Below, piece after piece: positions 34,700-47,575 of a stretch of DNA of 64,000 nucleotides (its first letter is position 1; each line of letters begins with the position of its first letter). The DNA is from Lumnitzera littorea (taxonomy: Eukaryota > Streptophyta > Magnoliopsida > Myrtales > Combretaceae): NCBI GenBank assembly GCA_024138015.1, contig JAMXBB010000007.1, forward strand, positions 64,805,377-64,869,376. The letters are read 5' to 3'. The notes beneath the pieces were generated by a model, which was not told where the DNA came from, did not search any database, and saw only the letters and a program-made list of their open reading frames with translations. The position numbers and the translations under genes were made by a program.

Positions 34700-36900
34700 T
34701 GATGCTAACTTTAACAAATAGTAAGCACTGCTGAGGCGAAACATCAAGAAGATACATGCGTAAGGTGAGCTCCGATTACTGCAATGGCCATGATTATTTA
34801 GTTATGTATTACAATTATCCCTCTTGAATCATTCTTGAAGATAACACACTTCGATGGTTTAGATCGAGGTGCATCAAATCAAATTAAAAAGGTTAAAGGC
34901 AACTGCTGGATACAATACCATTGGACAAAATTAACAAGTAAAACCATTGAACATATATTGAAGTCAAGGTATACAAATGTCAAATGATAAAATGACGTAT
35001 ATAGTGCTAAGAACCCATTATTAGAAAGTCTGCCAACACACAAATTGCATAGCATAAATAAAAAATTTTATATACAGTTGCTTGTTAAATTTAATGCACC
35101 AAAACTGGGCAAAATTTAGTAAGAACATACTGAAGAAACCATTGTAAATATCGTAGTCGGAAGCATGATACAATTATTACTTAAAAAAAATATATTTTAA
35201 AAGATGAATGTTTTTACCAATACTAATCGCAATCACCACAAGTTCGGAAGGCAGACATAAAGATTGTGAACAGAATATTTATCAAATGTACCTCATGAAA
35301 TTTCAATTTAAATTGCAAAAAATACACAACTCTATCTCCAGATAAAGATAGTTAACATAAACCCAAGAAAAACTAAAACAGTTGACATAAACTAATTGGA
35401 AGTATAAAAACTGAAGATGGCAATATAAATTTTAGTTTCCTTACCCATAAAAAATTATAAATTTTAGTTTATATGATATCCCATCCATATGCTGTGTAAA
35501 TTCATAATGACACCTCCTGTAATGGCAGTTGGAAGAAACCGATGAGCTATGGACTCCAACTCCATGCCATCCTCTCCTGTCACGATTACTATTATTGTAC
35601 ATTAAATGAAAAAATTATTAATCTTATTTTATATGAAGTGGTGCTACACAAGCATGAAGATTAACGATGGAATTGCTATTGGTAGAATGAATTCTCAGTA
35701 CAACAGTCCAAAGCACAACTTAGTACAAATCATTCCGAAATCGATTGGTGTTGAAGGCTTCTTTTTCGTCCCTAACCTAGAATAATAGTACTAAAATGGG
35801 TTCCTTAGCATAGAAAAAGAGACAATTAGAATAATAGTGCAACTAAACTAGAGATATTTGCTTACAACTGGGCCAGCCCTGACTTTAACCTATCTGATTC
35901 ACTCCCACCTTCATCCTACAGCAAAATGTGAAATTTTTTTGTGTAAATAGAACCTAAAAAGAGTTGCTTATATTATATGAATAACAATTATATTTACAAC
36001 TCTCAAGATCCAAATCCTCTACATAATTACACCATAAGAATTAGAAAATAGGAAAATAAGCAATATGAAACGTCTGTCTATTATCTTGTAGTATTGGTAT
36101 GGGTAAAAACAGCCTTTGAATATATAGAGAAAAAGAAAAAAGAATTGGAGAAATCTTTTTAATTAACAAAAGTGCGAGCATAAAAAGTTCTCAAAAAAGA
36201 AAAACAATATGGAACTTTCAATAAACGTCGCTTATCATCTACATTAAATACTTGTTAAATTGGAACTGCTTTTTAGGAGAGTTGGCACGATCAATTTGAA
36301 ACTTATTCTTCTGAGATGGGCCGATTTCCACTACCAAAGCTATTACTGTGTGTAAGTTCCATTGGTTTAAAGGCCTACATCTAAGTAAGCAACGCATCAT
36401 ATTACATATTGACAAAGAATGACCTATAGAACTAAGAACGTATCACTCTACTCACGTTTCAATCTTAAGAGAGCTATCTAAAAAGCAAATTAGTAATTAA
36501 AAAAGAAGGGGAAAAATTAGTAGCTAATGCTAATCTAAAGATCTATAGTGAGGGCCAAGGAAACAAAGAATCAAGTGAACCTATACATTGTTTATGAAAA
36601 TCCTCTTGGAGAGATAAAAAGAACCTGATATAATATTCTCCAAATATTCAGTATTTTCTGAATGACATCCACCTTATGTATATAAAATAGAGAAGATATT
36701 ATTTTATTAATTAGGAAATTAAACTCCACCTGGAACATTCAGAGAAGCATAGAGGAAACATCCTTCATGCAAGTTGATAATGTGGTGAACATGTGTGAGT
36801 AATATGGAAGAAGTTCTAAAGCTATCCTTAGAATATTAAACATTGGTTGGCAAGCCTTTTGTAATTAGACCTTGAATTCACATAGCATAATTCCACCTAA
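34700..36900 (-). pseudogene. Candidate host-gene remnant: short splice-bounded coding-like islands
   Basis: On the minus strand several short islands have balanced amino-acid composition unlike the AT-rich surroundings. 36345-36300 gives 'NSFGSGNRPISEE' or, in another frame, 'ALVVEIGPSQKN'. 35915-35866 is bounded by AG before and GT after and gives 'DEGGSESDRLKSGLAQ'. 35771-35727 has AG before and GT after and continues in phase as 'DEKEAFNTNRFRND'. 35578-35460 follows an AG and stays open in two frames, one reading 'GEDGMELESIAHRFL'. Phases of 35915-35866 and 35771-35727 agree. I do not recognise a family. It could be a pseudogene, a captured gene fragment, or chance. Confidence 0.3.
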
Positions 36901-37410
36901 AAAAAAAAAAAGAAAAAAGTAAATGCTCATATCAAAATTAACAACTCAATGCCTAGACATATAATTTACCATCTAATGGTGGTCCTGAGTCCGTAGGAAC
37001 CTTAACAGTTTCTTGGTGTTTAATTGGCTTTGTTTAGGTTCAAGCCTTGATTCCTTAATAAAGAAAACATCCACATTGGTGATGGGAACAGGACAATCGA
37101 TCCATAAGAGAAAATAGATGAAGACATTTTTAGATGATGCTACTTAAAGAAATGAAGACATGACATTCATTGTGAACCTTAAGCCAAAAATATAAACAAA
37201 TAAACCAGAAAAGAAAATTCAACCTTAATAAAGACATACAAATATGCATTTACAAAATCGCCCATGTCACATTGGATTTTGACTTCATAATGGACTTTGT
37301 AGAAATAGGTAAAATAAGGATTCAAGTCCCAAGATAAGGAAGTAACAATGGGAAGTGACACACATTATTCAATGCATCAGCATGTGAAAATACAAAGGCA
37401 TAGGCTTATG
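36901..37410. other. Unassigned sequence left of the solo LTR
   Basis: There is a purine tract at 36900-36920 and otherwise ordinary AT-rich DNA. No coding frame or repeat was recognised. Confidence 0.3.
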
Positions 37411-40400
37411 TGTAAACCCATGAAATTTCGATAACCCAAAAGTGTAATTGGATGAAGGAGTCCTTAGATAGTCCCTAGAACTACCCTCAATATGATAATA
37501 ATACCTAAGTAAAGGAATCAAATCCTAAGTGTTCGACTAAAACCTTAATTGAAGTAAGCTCTAAAAACTTAACTAAACGAGCAAGAACCCTAATACTTGA
37601 AAAACCCTAGAATGCTATTGAAATAATTAAGTGATCAAATACCTTATTGTCACCAATAAATACTAATAGTAAGGTTGAATCAATCAATACAAGCGATCAA
37701 TAGTACTAAGCGATTCAAACCTTAACTTTCCAGCTCATACATGGATCAAATTACCATAAATAAGCACTAAACCCTCAATACATGTGTAAGGCATTTAGAA
37801 TAGCTAAATTATAGTGTCAACGTCCAACCAAACCCTAAACACACCCTAATTGCACCTAATCACCCTAATCATGCCTAATCACCACTAATTACCCTAATCA
37901 AACCCTAATCCTTAACCAACCCCATTACATCTTGATTAGCTACAAGTCAAACATGATTAATGACTAAAAGACAAACTCTTATCCCTTCTTAAAATATCTT
38001 GTATTCTTAGGAGACAAGATCATACCCAAATTGGCAAAAGGTACATGAAGTACATGGTCCCCATTTGGTACTTGTCCTTGTATTTCCAAATTACTCATCA
38101 CTTATCCCCCCACCTTTCCTCACTTCCATGACCTATATCCCCTTTCTCCTCTCTCATTTTTCATTTTCTTAAACCTTAAAACACTTCTAAAAACTCCCTC
38201 AAACTTCATCTCAAGGATCAAGCCTAAACTCCTTTGTTTTCCTCTTCTCGGCCACTATCGACCATCGTGACGCCAACCCCCATAACTGCACCACCACTAC
38301 TCTAAATCACTCTAAACCAAGTCCCACGCCTCATACACACATTCTCCTTATTTTTCGACACACTCACACCCCCTTACACATATGAAGGCTCATGGCATAT
38401 AACCACAAAGGGAGGCCTTTGATACTTTGCCCCGGTAAGTTTTTCCTTAGACTTCTTGCAAAATAATGATAAATACTAATATTTTCTTTCTTAAAACTTA
38501 TTTTACAGGAACTCCATAGAAGTTCTAAGGTATTTCAAGAAGGTCCACAAAGATAAGTACAAGAAAAACCACCTTTAGTAGAAGTTATAGCACAAATAGG
38601 CTAAGTTATGTAAAGTAGTGTAATTGTTAGTAGAAAATCTTCAAGTAGGATGATGAAACCTCTATTCCCAATGCATGTCGCTCCTTGGTTATGCTCTCAC
38701 CTACATTTTCACACACTTTTATATAATGATTATGGTTTTAGATTAGTAGAAACATAAGTTACTTAAGCCAAAACATTATCAAAATCAAGTGTTGCATGAA
38801 AATAGAAAGTTCGACCCTAGAAACCACTCTTGGCTGCCACTTTCTTTGACCCACTGGATCTAGAAATTTTTGTTTAATAGCTTAATGACATGTTTATTTA
38901 GTATTAAGTATGGTTTAGGACTTAATTAATCAAGTTAAGTAGGCTAAAGTTTGATTAAGGCCTTAAATTAGCTTAGTTAGTGATTATATGCTTAAGAATG
39001 GTATTAATAACCCAAAGAACCATAATGGAGAGATCTGTAACCATATTAAAAATGGGCTAAACTTAAGTCTAATATTAAGCTTAAGTCCAAAAAGACAAGT
39101 AAGCTTGAGTCTAAGGCCTTAAATAGTGAATTAGATATAAAAAGCCCAAAAAAACCAATTTAAGAGTCATGTAGCTAGATGACCAGATTTGAACCCTAGG
39201 ATAAAAGGCTTATGAAGAGTTATTTAGAAGGCCTATAAAACCTAAAGGCCCATTCAAGACACCTACTATAGCTCCTTTAGTGATTAAGGGCCATAAACTT
39301 AGTAAAAAGGCTCATTTGGACCTATAAGAGCATCACCAAGGCTTACTTTAAAATTTTAGAGTATTAGGTAGAAAAAGCCCATTTAAAATACTTAAAAGAA
39401 CCCCAAAATTATTAAACTTAAAGCCCAAAGTCAAAAACCAAGCCTAAGGCCCAAAAACTAGGCCCAAATCCTAAAATGACCTAACTTACTAGTTGGGCTC
39501 AAGACCTTGTAGGGCCCAAACTAAAAACTTACTGATTTAGAAACTTAAAAATAACTTCACCAAATGAAAGAACATTCGAAAACAATGAAAACAACTATAA
39601 GATCATCAAAAACAAAGTTAAAACGAAGAAGATATACCTATATTACGAAAATGACTAACTCCAAGACAATAAGCGGTAAGCCAAGTTAATTAGTACAAAT
39701 AAAATACTCATAAAGCTTAATTATCTTCTTCAAGAGGTGATGAGTTTGACTTGGATGCTGTAGAGGATTATTGGGACTGTTGAGCATCATGGCTGAGTAA
39801 GTACACCTCCCCCTACTTTACTTTTTTGTACTTGTAGTTAATGGAATACTTAATTATATCCAATAACTAAAATTGTTACATGTTAGGGCAAATGGGAAAT
39901 TGTGTGTGTTTGATATGATTGACCTTGTTTGCAAAAATATCATATGCTTATTGCATTAGAGCTTAAGGTCTTAGAGTGTTTGTATATTATGATTGGTCAC
40001 CCATGAACCGAACTAGTGAATATTTGACTCCTAATTAAACCGAACATGCATCACATCTTCTAACATGATAATATAGGCGTCAGCATCACGTAATAGAACG
40101 GGGGATCATGACTAGAGGATTTATATTGTATTTTGTGTATTAAAAGTTGTTATCGTACAATGTACTTTGCACGACATGTTCCTACATGGACCTTTGAGAA
40201 TTACTTGACTTTGGGGAGTGCCGCCTTTTGCTTGAGGTCGTGTCGTTTCTACTACTGAAGGTGATATTGATGACAAGAGACTTTGAATTGGACATAGAAA
40301 CCTGGATCCTGACGTGCCGAAATACTTCCTAACCTATACAATGGTGGGCATTAAAATTGTGTTGTATACAATTATCGGTAGACTGTATATACTGTTGTAT

Positions 40401-40963
40401 TACATATGTTTGATCATGCATTCATACGCTTGTTAAATAACTTGCTTGATATTACTTGTTGCAAAGTATGTAGGTTACTCACTAAGCAGTCGAGCTTACC
40501 TCCTTATAGTTTATTGTTGTAGTAGGACTTGTAGCTGGAGCTTGCTCGCGGGATGCCTGAGGTTAGTAGCACAAGTTGGAATTAGGATGTAAAGAAGTTA
40601 AGAGCTCGAGCAAACCGGTTGTTTATATATATATGAACTCTCTTTAATTTCTAATTATTAAGTATCTTTAGTTTATTGAGTAGCATAGACTACTTATGGT
40701 GATTTATCTTGGTATTGTATGACTAATTTAGGGGAAACTTGATACTCCTACTTATCTATGCTTTCTTAGTGATCATTTGGATATCTCAACTTTAATTTAT
40801 ATGTTTTGTTATTACTTAATGGTAGTTACTAGGAGAAAGTATTAGTTGTGAATGCTTTGTAGAGTATGCTGAAGGCCTCTGATCAAGGATGGTGCTTAAT
40901 CTCGGATCTTCATGTATTATATGGCGGTACTGACATGACTTAACCACCCTTCGGGTTGTGATA
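37411..40963 (+). mobile_element. Solo Tekay/Del-type LTR with target-site duplication
   Basis: The LTR starts TGTAAACCCATG at 37411 and ends '...cgggttgtgata' at 40963, a decayed form of the TGTGACA terminus. The flanking five bases are ttatg (37406-37410) and ctatg (40964-40968), a 4-of-5 target duplication. Length is 3553 bp. A pyrimidine-rich segment at 38090-38420 is the probable promoter/leader, and 39.0-39.5 kb is rich in 'aagccca/gggctt'. It is an inverted relative of 10578-16104. No internal genes are attached, so it probably formed by LTR-LTR recombination. Confidence 0.7.
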
Positions 40964-41110
40964 CTATGCTCATCTACATGCAACTATTGTTAATGCCTAT
41001 AGAAGAATTGTACATATGAGTATTTTCCTTATCCCCTATCTGGATTTCAAATTTTATCAAAAATTTAAAAATAAAATATGTATACAATATCAATGATTTT
41101 TAATATACAT

Positions 41111-42384
41111 GAGATTGGCTTTAAGCAAGTGTTAAAATGGATGTCAGTTTGAGTATCAATTCCGTAGAACTCTGAATGTGAAAACCTTATATTCTAAGTA
41201 ATTTACCTAATATACCAATTACCTAATTTAATAATGTGCAAATAATTGTGATTAAAAAGTAAAGATGAATAAGGAACAATAAATAAAATAAGGGCAATAA
41301 AACAACTAAACTAAATAAAATAAATAAGCATGATTTAGTTAAATTAAAGATTGCATAATCCTTAATAAATCATTGTTATTCACTACCTAATTTTATGCAA
41401 CTTTCAATCTCAATTACTCTTTGGATTGTGGAGATGCCTAATTTGAATTGACTGGACTCGCGTCTTTAGCCAATTCCTAATCTTGAGACCCTCTTTACCT
41501 AAGTTGTTTCTAAGTAGAGCATCGAAGAATCACATGGCATGAAGAACTTAGATCTTGCTATTAGGTTGGCTACGCTAGGTTATCCTAATATAAATAAATT
41601 AGTACCCAATCTCTTAGCATTCTCACTTCCATCTAATTACATAGGTTTGTTATTAAAGGACTTGTGTCTAAATAGCAAATATAGACATCAAACTAGTAAC
41701 CTGAGTAAATACTAATTCAATGATAATAAAAATAGTGTAATTAGATCTTGAAAAGTAATATCATAGATTAAATAAAAGACAATTGTTGCAACGAAACTAT
41801 GGTTCAATAATGATTCACTAAAAATAACTTAAAGTAATAGTATGGTCAAAATATAAGAAGAAAAGAGATGAGAAAGCCCCAATATAATTTTAACATAAGA
41901 CTCTTCCTAAACGGGCTCTCTCTATAAGCCTAAGCCTAAGAATCTATTTGTAGGAGTAAGACCTTGATTTACAAAGAAAACCTAACAAAAATAGAAAATT
42001 CATAAATCATTGCAGGTTTAAGGGCAAGGTACATGGCTGTAGTGTTTGGGCGTATACTTGCATTTATCCAAAATCTTCAAAATTCAATGAAATTAAATGA
42101 TGAGTGAAACATAGGCAAGAACTACAGCCATGGTTTTCAATCACATTCTTTTTTAGACTTTGTTTCTCGTTCGAAATTCTTCCACTTCAATCCTTGATCA
42201 ACACTTTTACTTCAAAATACTTCAAAACTTGATAAAAATCCTTGAGAGTTCATTAAATGCCTCTTAAAGTCCATGAAAATTCAAATTAAACGAATTAAGC
42301 TCAAAATACTATAGAATTAACTAGATTAATATCCAAAATAAGACAAAATTAGTATAGAATATATATGTTAATTTCACATTATCA
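41111..42384 (-). mobile_element. 3' LTR of an Athila-like element, minus strand
   Basis: 41150-41605 is a clear direct repeat of 47130-47575; for example both contain 'aactttcaatctcaatta' and 'taaggaacaataaata'. On the minus strand the LTR starts TGATAATG at 42384, preceded by a decayed purine tract, and ends near 41111. '(a)catggctgtag' and 'acagccatggt' near 42035 and 42132 are the short mirrored motifs common in Athila LTRs. The plus-strand phrase 'acacttaagcttttacttgtccttaagcaaaa' next to the boundary is typical of the Athila 3' region. Confidence 0.65.
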
Positions 42385-43930
42385 AATAATCTTACACTTA
42401 AGCTTTTACTTGTCCTTAAGCAAAATAACAAAGCAAAAACATCTTAAGGACAAAGTAGTTAAAAATAATCCTCAGAAAAGTACACCCTCATGTTCATATA
42501 GCTTGACAAAATTTCGTTTAGAATCATTCTTTTCCTTAACTTAATATTGACTTTAGAATACTTAGATTATAACAGCTTAAGAACTATTGAATTTCAGTAA
42601 TCAATCCAAATAATTCAGAGTTAGCCGTATCACTTAAATAAAAACTAAACTAGAGATTAAAACAAACATCAATAAGTTAAGAAAAAATTATAAAAATTTC
42701 TTTACTCTAACTCAAGAGAAGGGAAATCTTCTCTTAACTATTTTTAACTAAAAACCTAGACTGGATGCATGTTGCATCGATTCATTCTCTAATCATCTCT
42801 CTACTTGTTTCAATTTTTATTAGGAGATTATTTAAGTTCAACTTAATTTCTTTATTGAGTTTGACTAGCATTGGAAAAGAACCTTTCTCTTCTAATAGAC
42901 CAAGACCATTTTTTTGCTAATTTATCCTTTTTAATTATTTAGCAGTTGTCATTGGAAATGCAACTTACTCTTTTAAGGGACTTAGGCCAATCCTTAACAA
43001 CTTTAATTAAATTTATGTTTTACAAATTGGCAGTAGAAAAGAGTCTCACCCTTCTATGGAACCAAGATAGATCCTCATCAATTCTTTAGTAATTTTTTTA
43101 TTAATTTAATTAATAGCTCTAATTACTTTGATTTTTTAAGTGACTTTCAAAGAATAAATCTCCTTTGCTTATTCAATCTAAATTTTTTTGAAAAAGATGG
43201 ATATATGACTATCTTCTATAATTAAACTTAAAAATCAAAATAACTAATCCTTAACCTATCTATATTTATCATAATCCTGAGTATAAGTCTAAGCTTAAGC
43301 AATAGAAAACTCTTAATCATAAGGATTTAATCACTCAAATTTAGCAAAGTATTCTTAATTCATAGAGAATTTGGGTAAATTCAAAAAATATTACCTACTT
43401 AATATGTTGGTGGTGTAAATTTCTAGGATTTTCTAATTCAAGAAAAATTCAAAAGCTTAAGTAAGTATCTTTAGTATTAACATATATAACCTATCCTTTC
43501 ACCCTACACTTAAGTTGTACATTATCCTCTGTACATAATAATAATGCAATTCAAAAATAAAAGTGGGAGAAAATAAAAATAAAAAGAAAAAGAACCGGGA
43601 CTTCCCTGGTTTTTGCATTAATTCTTGAAAAAAATCTAAAGTCAAGGATCTAAATTCCATTGATCCAATTAAGCTCATGGTCTTTTTTTTTTTTTGTACG
43701 TAACAAAACAAACTAACTAGAAAACAAAAAGAAGAAGTCAAACTAAGTACGATAAACTAAATAAAACTACTAATTCAAGTACCAAATTGTTAGTATGTTG
43801 CAAAACTTACAAGATATCAAAAGATTAATTAGTTAAAGAAAAAGAGCAATAGAAAATAAGTTATGAGTACAGTTGTCCAAAAATAAAAATCAAATCAAGT
43901 CTTTTGGAAACAAAAAATGCAAAGGAAAAA

Positions 43931-44242
43931 TCATTCTTCATCCTTCTCCTCAATTTCTTCTACTATTGACTCTTTGCCTGAGTTTGGAGTTGACATTAGT
44001 GGTAGTGGTGGTGGTTGGACTCCTATATAGGTAAAGAGTGCATCTTGTTTGACTTTAGCGTGATTAATCTTATGAGTTAGAATCCTTTCCTTCCTCAATA
44101 TCCTTTTGATCGTGCCAAATATTGAAGAAGTTGATGTAATATTGTTAGAAGGCTTAAGAAGTGGACCTTCAAGTATTAGAGGAAGCTTCATGACCTTGAT
44201 GAACTCATAACTCAAGGGCGTAGGGGGATCTAGTTCCAACAT
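43931..44242 (-). CDS. 103-codon open frame inside the Athila-like element, unrecognised
   Basis: The minus-strand reading starts 'MLELDPPTPLSYEF', has a basic middle with helical potential ('IKRILRKERILTHKI'), a Pro-rich stretch ('GVQPPPLPL') and a very acidic C-terminus. The strand agrees with the host element, so it may be the tail of an Athila gag or env-like ORF. Composition is protein-like, unlike most chance ORFs here. No domain was recognised, and it is likely a relic. Confidence 0.35.
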   Translation of the reverse strand: MLELDPPTPLSYEFIKVMKLPLILEGPLLKPSNNITSTSSIFGTIKRILRKERILTHKINHAKVKQDALFTYIGVQPPPLPLMSTPNSGKESIVEEIEEKDEE

Positions 44243-44718
44243 GCATGGAATGCCATGAAAACAAGGGGTGTTTCCTGTTAGACGAGTGATAAAGGGACTT
44301 GAAAAATAAACTTAAATGACCCTTAGTTATAAATCTCGCAAATTTAGTTTTTTAAGTATTGAGTCGATTAAAGTATTGTAGGTAATTTCCCTGAGTTAAT
44401 AGAGCCGATAAATTTGAGATTGATTAAAATTTTAAATTTGAAACGTAAAATGAATATGAAAAAAAAAACTCTAATTTATTAATCGAAACCTTAATCGTAT
44501 ATACAAACCTTAAATTTTATATATGTGTGAATACTAGAGATTGACTTTCGAATATGACAAAAACCCTAAAACTAAAACTTTAAGCTTGTAAACCTATAAA
44601 TTTACTTTTATGGTGATAAAACCATAATTGAGTACAATTATTGATTGATATGCTTAATCACGTAAAAGTGCTAACAAACGATTATAGATAACTTTTAAAA
44701 ACTAATAGTTAGTAACTT

Positions 44719-44744
44719 TATATATATATATATATATATATATA
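44719..44744. repeat. TA microsatellite
   Basis: A pure (TA)n run of about 26 bp in the Athila-like internal region. Confidence 0.9.
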
Positions 44745-47040
44745 ATTTAGTTTTATATTGTATAGTAAATGTTAATTTTATATCTTAAAAATTTTCTTTA
44801 TAATTATAATATTTATTACTCTAAATATTATTTGTAAGGTTAAAGATATTTAAAGAAAAAGCCAAAAAAAATTATTTTATTCACTTAATTATTTATTTCC
44901 TTATCTATCCTTTCTCCTTACCTTTTCCCTTGTTATTTCCCTTTTTCTTTTTCAATATATAATGGTTACATGTACAAAAAATATTAATATTTTAATTTTG
45001 ACAAAAAGTCAAAATGTCCTTCTCGCAACTTTATCTCTTATTGTCTTTTCCTTTTCCTTTTCTTATTCTTTTCTTTTTCCCTTCCTTAGCCATGAGCNTC
45101 TAATGTTAACTCCTTGTACATCAGCTTGTTAATTGTTAGAAGTTTGTCCTATCTACTAAACTCAGTTAACAATCAAACTTTAGCATCATAGCTAGCCTGA
45201 ATTAGCGAATCCCAACTTAAGTACGTGGTCTGGCAAAATTGCTTCTTAGACAAATGGAGATATCTCTTCCATTGCTAAGATTCATGAAATGTTAGAAGAA
45301 GATGTGTTGGGGTAAGTCTTGAAGTCTTGTGCATAGCATGTTTTACCTATAGCATGATTTGAAATCAAAAGGAAAAGAATTCAACTTTGATAGAAAGAAT
45401 AAATTGATGTTATATAAATAATGGCTAATTCAAAAAATCTAGCAAGACTAAAAAATCATTGCTAACTTATTGCTAAACTAACAAATTAAGCAACAAGGTA
45501 AATCTTTGAATTAGCAAAAGATCGTAAAATGAAACATTAATTTTTTCCCCTAAAATCAAAGAAGATTAAATCTTATTTTTATTCATAATCTCTATTGACA
45601 TGAATATTAGCACTCAACATACAATTTCTTAAAACTTGTTGTTCACAATTTCTAATAATCTTATTCTCATGTGCAATTGTAACAACAAATTCCATATCAT
45701 TAATCATGAATTTTATAGCAATTTGAAAAATTCAATCAATATTGCAAATCCATGAATTCTAAGAATTGCTCTAATTGCACGCTAATTCAATTCACAAGTT
45801 TCTATATTTTTAACATGAATTGTACAAATCATATGCTAAGAACAATATCGATATCATGGATTCCATCACTTTCCTTCACTTTCTTTTACTTTCCTTGAAC
45901 ATGGAAAACAACCCTCACATTCTCATGAATTTAATCCTTAATAAGCATACATCTTTTAAGCGATTTCTAGTAAATAATGAGTAGTCAACATGTTTCACCT
46001 CATTATTTATCCTAATTCACTCCTAAAAACTAAGATTTCTACATATATTAGTCACATTTTTCTTCATGAAACCTTAACTAAAAATCCAATTTTTATACAC
46101 AATAACAACAAATGTACGAAAAGAAATAAATAGAGATAATGTACATATCTTAGATTTGTAGTGCAAGTGGTTGGATTATGAAATCTTGTAAGATTTTGGT
46201 GCAAGTGTAGAGAGAAAATTGAAAGAAAAGTATGTTTTAGAGAGAGTGAGTTTAGAATGAAGTTAGAAGAGAAATACCCTTGATGTTTACATTTGAAAGA
46301 GACTACAGGTAGGGATCACGGCCATGGAGTATGGTCATGGTCTTTCTCTTTGCGTCTGTATTACAAATCATGGCAGTCTATGGTCAAGGACCATGGGCAT
46401 AGTTCTAGCCATGGACTTTTCATTAAAAAATTCTTCTAGTCCCTTTCAAAATAAATCATGCAAGGAATACGATCTAAGTCTACGGACATGGACTTTAGCT
46501 GTGTTTTTTCTTTAGTTCTTAAATTCAAGCTTGTTGATTTCTTTTAACTCGGTTCTTGAAATCACTTGAAAAATTTAAAATTAGCATGAATTGAAGCATA
46601 GAATGAGACAAAAAACAATCAAATTAGATGACAACTTTACTAATTACTATTGTATAAATAAAATCTAATAATTGATTTTAATGAAAAATTATTCAAAGCA
46701 GGGAAAATACTAACATAAAAAACTTGATACTTTACTTGACTCATAACAAGACACAAAATAAATGAAATAAACTAACAAAAATAATTGAAAATAAATTAGA
46801 TCAAACTTGGGCTACCTCTTAAGAAAAGCTATTGTTTAACGTCGTTGGATTGATGGTTGAATCTATCCCTTAATTTAATTCTCTAGTTAATAATTGTGAC
46901 ACTCTATCAGTTAGAAGCATACTAATAATGAAAAATATCAAAAGAATTCTAAGAAGGATTTATTATAAGAATATTAAAAAGAAATTAGAAAATTAGAGTT
47001 TTTGCTAATATCTTAACTAGGTTACTCTTTTGGCTTTGGC

Positions 47041-47058
47041 TCTCCAATAACGGTGTCA
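47041..47058 (-). other. tRNA-Asp type primer-binding site of the Athila-like element
   Basis: The minus strand reads TGACACCGTTATTGGAGA. The Athila consensus is TGGCGCCGTTGCCGGGGA; all five differences are G-to-A or C-to-T. The site sits seven bases from the LTR end, which fixes the element's orientation. Confidence 0.7.
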
Positions 47059-47064
47059 AAAACT

Positions 47065-47575
47065 TGATCGACTTCAGGCAAGTGTATCTACTTAAGTTAT
47101 ATTATAGTTAAAACAAATATAAGTCCAAATATCGATCCCATGAGTAATCATGAATGTGAGAACTTTAGATTATTGGCAATTTATCTTAATATATCAATTA
47201 CCTAACTTAACAATGTAGGGATAATTGTGATTAAGAAGTAAAGATGAGTAAGGAACAATAAATAAGATAAGAATAATAAAATAACTAAAACAAATAAACA
47301 AGACTAAATAAAATAAATAAGTATGATTTGGTTAAATTATAAGCATGACTACTTGTTCTATGCAACTTTCAATCTCAATTACATTTTAGACCGTAGAGAT
47401 GCCTAATCTGAATTGAATGGACTCGTATCTCTAGCCAATTCTTAATCCCTAGACCTTCTCTGCTCGAATTGCTTTTGAATAGAGCATTGTAGAATCGCAT
47501 AAAGAACTTAAATCCCACTATTAAGTTGGCAGTCTTGAGTTACCTTAATCTAGAAAAATCAGTATTATAGATACC
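47065..47575 (-). mobile_element. 5' LTR of the Athila-like element, truncated by an insertion
   Basis: It ends on the minus strand at ...gatca (47065), before the primer-binding site, and matches 41111-41615. The match stops at 47575, exactly where an Ogre/Tat-like LTR begins. The missing ~760 bp should lie beyond the inserted elements, past the end of the window. Confidence 0.7.

Larger units (their letters stand above)
42385..47040 (-). mobile_element. Internal region of the Athila-like element, mostly noncoding
   Basis: Landmarks of Athila 3' regions on this strand are present at 43500-43525 ('ccctacacttaagttgtaca') and 46806-46850 ('cttgggctacctcttaaga', 'tgtttaacgtc'). No gag-pol was found, so the element is deleted or non-autonomous. 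44300-45100 and 45100-46560 may contain further insertions. A (TA)n run lies at 44719-44744, an unresolved base N at 45098, and mirrored 'ccatgg' motifs at 46320-46420. Confidence 0.5.

Noticed and set aside
35654..35785. Plus-strand ORF starting 'MKINDGIAIGRMNSQ'
   Set aside because: It overlaps the better-supported minus-strand islands and has no splice or promoter context. I could not exclude it, but do not list it.
37800..37920. Telomere-like 'ccctaa' repeats, mirrored by 'ttaggg' at 15780-16010
   Set aside because: Both occur at equivalent places in two copies of the same LTR and are irregularly spaced, so they are LTR sequence and not interstitial telomere.
38090..38420. Possible gene exon because of higher GC and C-rich text
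   Set aside because: The same block recurs inverted at 15.05-15.4 kb inside the other LTR; it is the LTR promoter/leader region.
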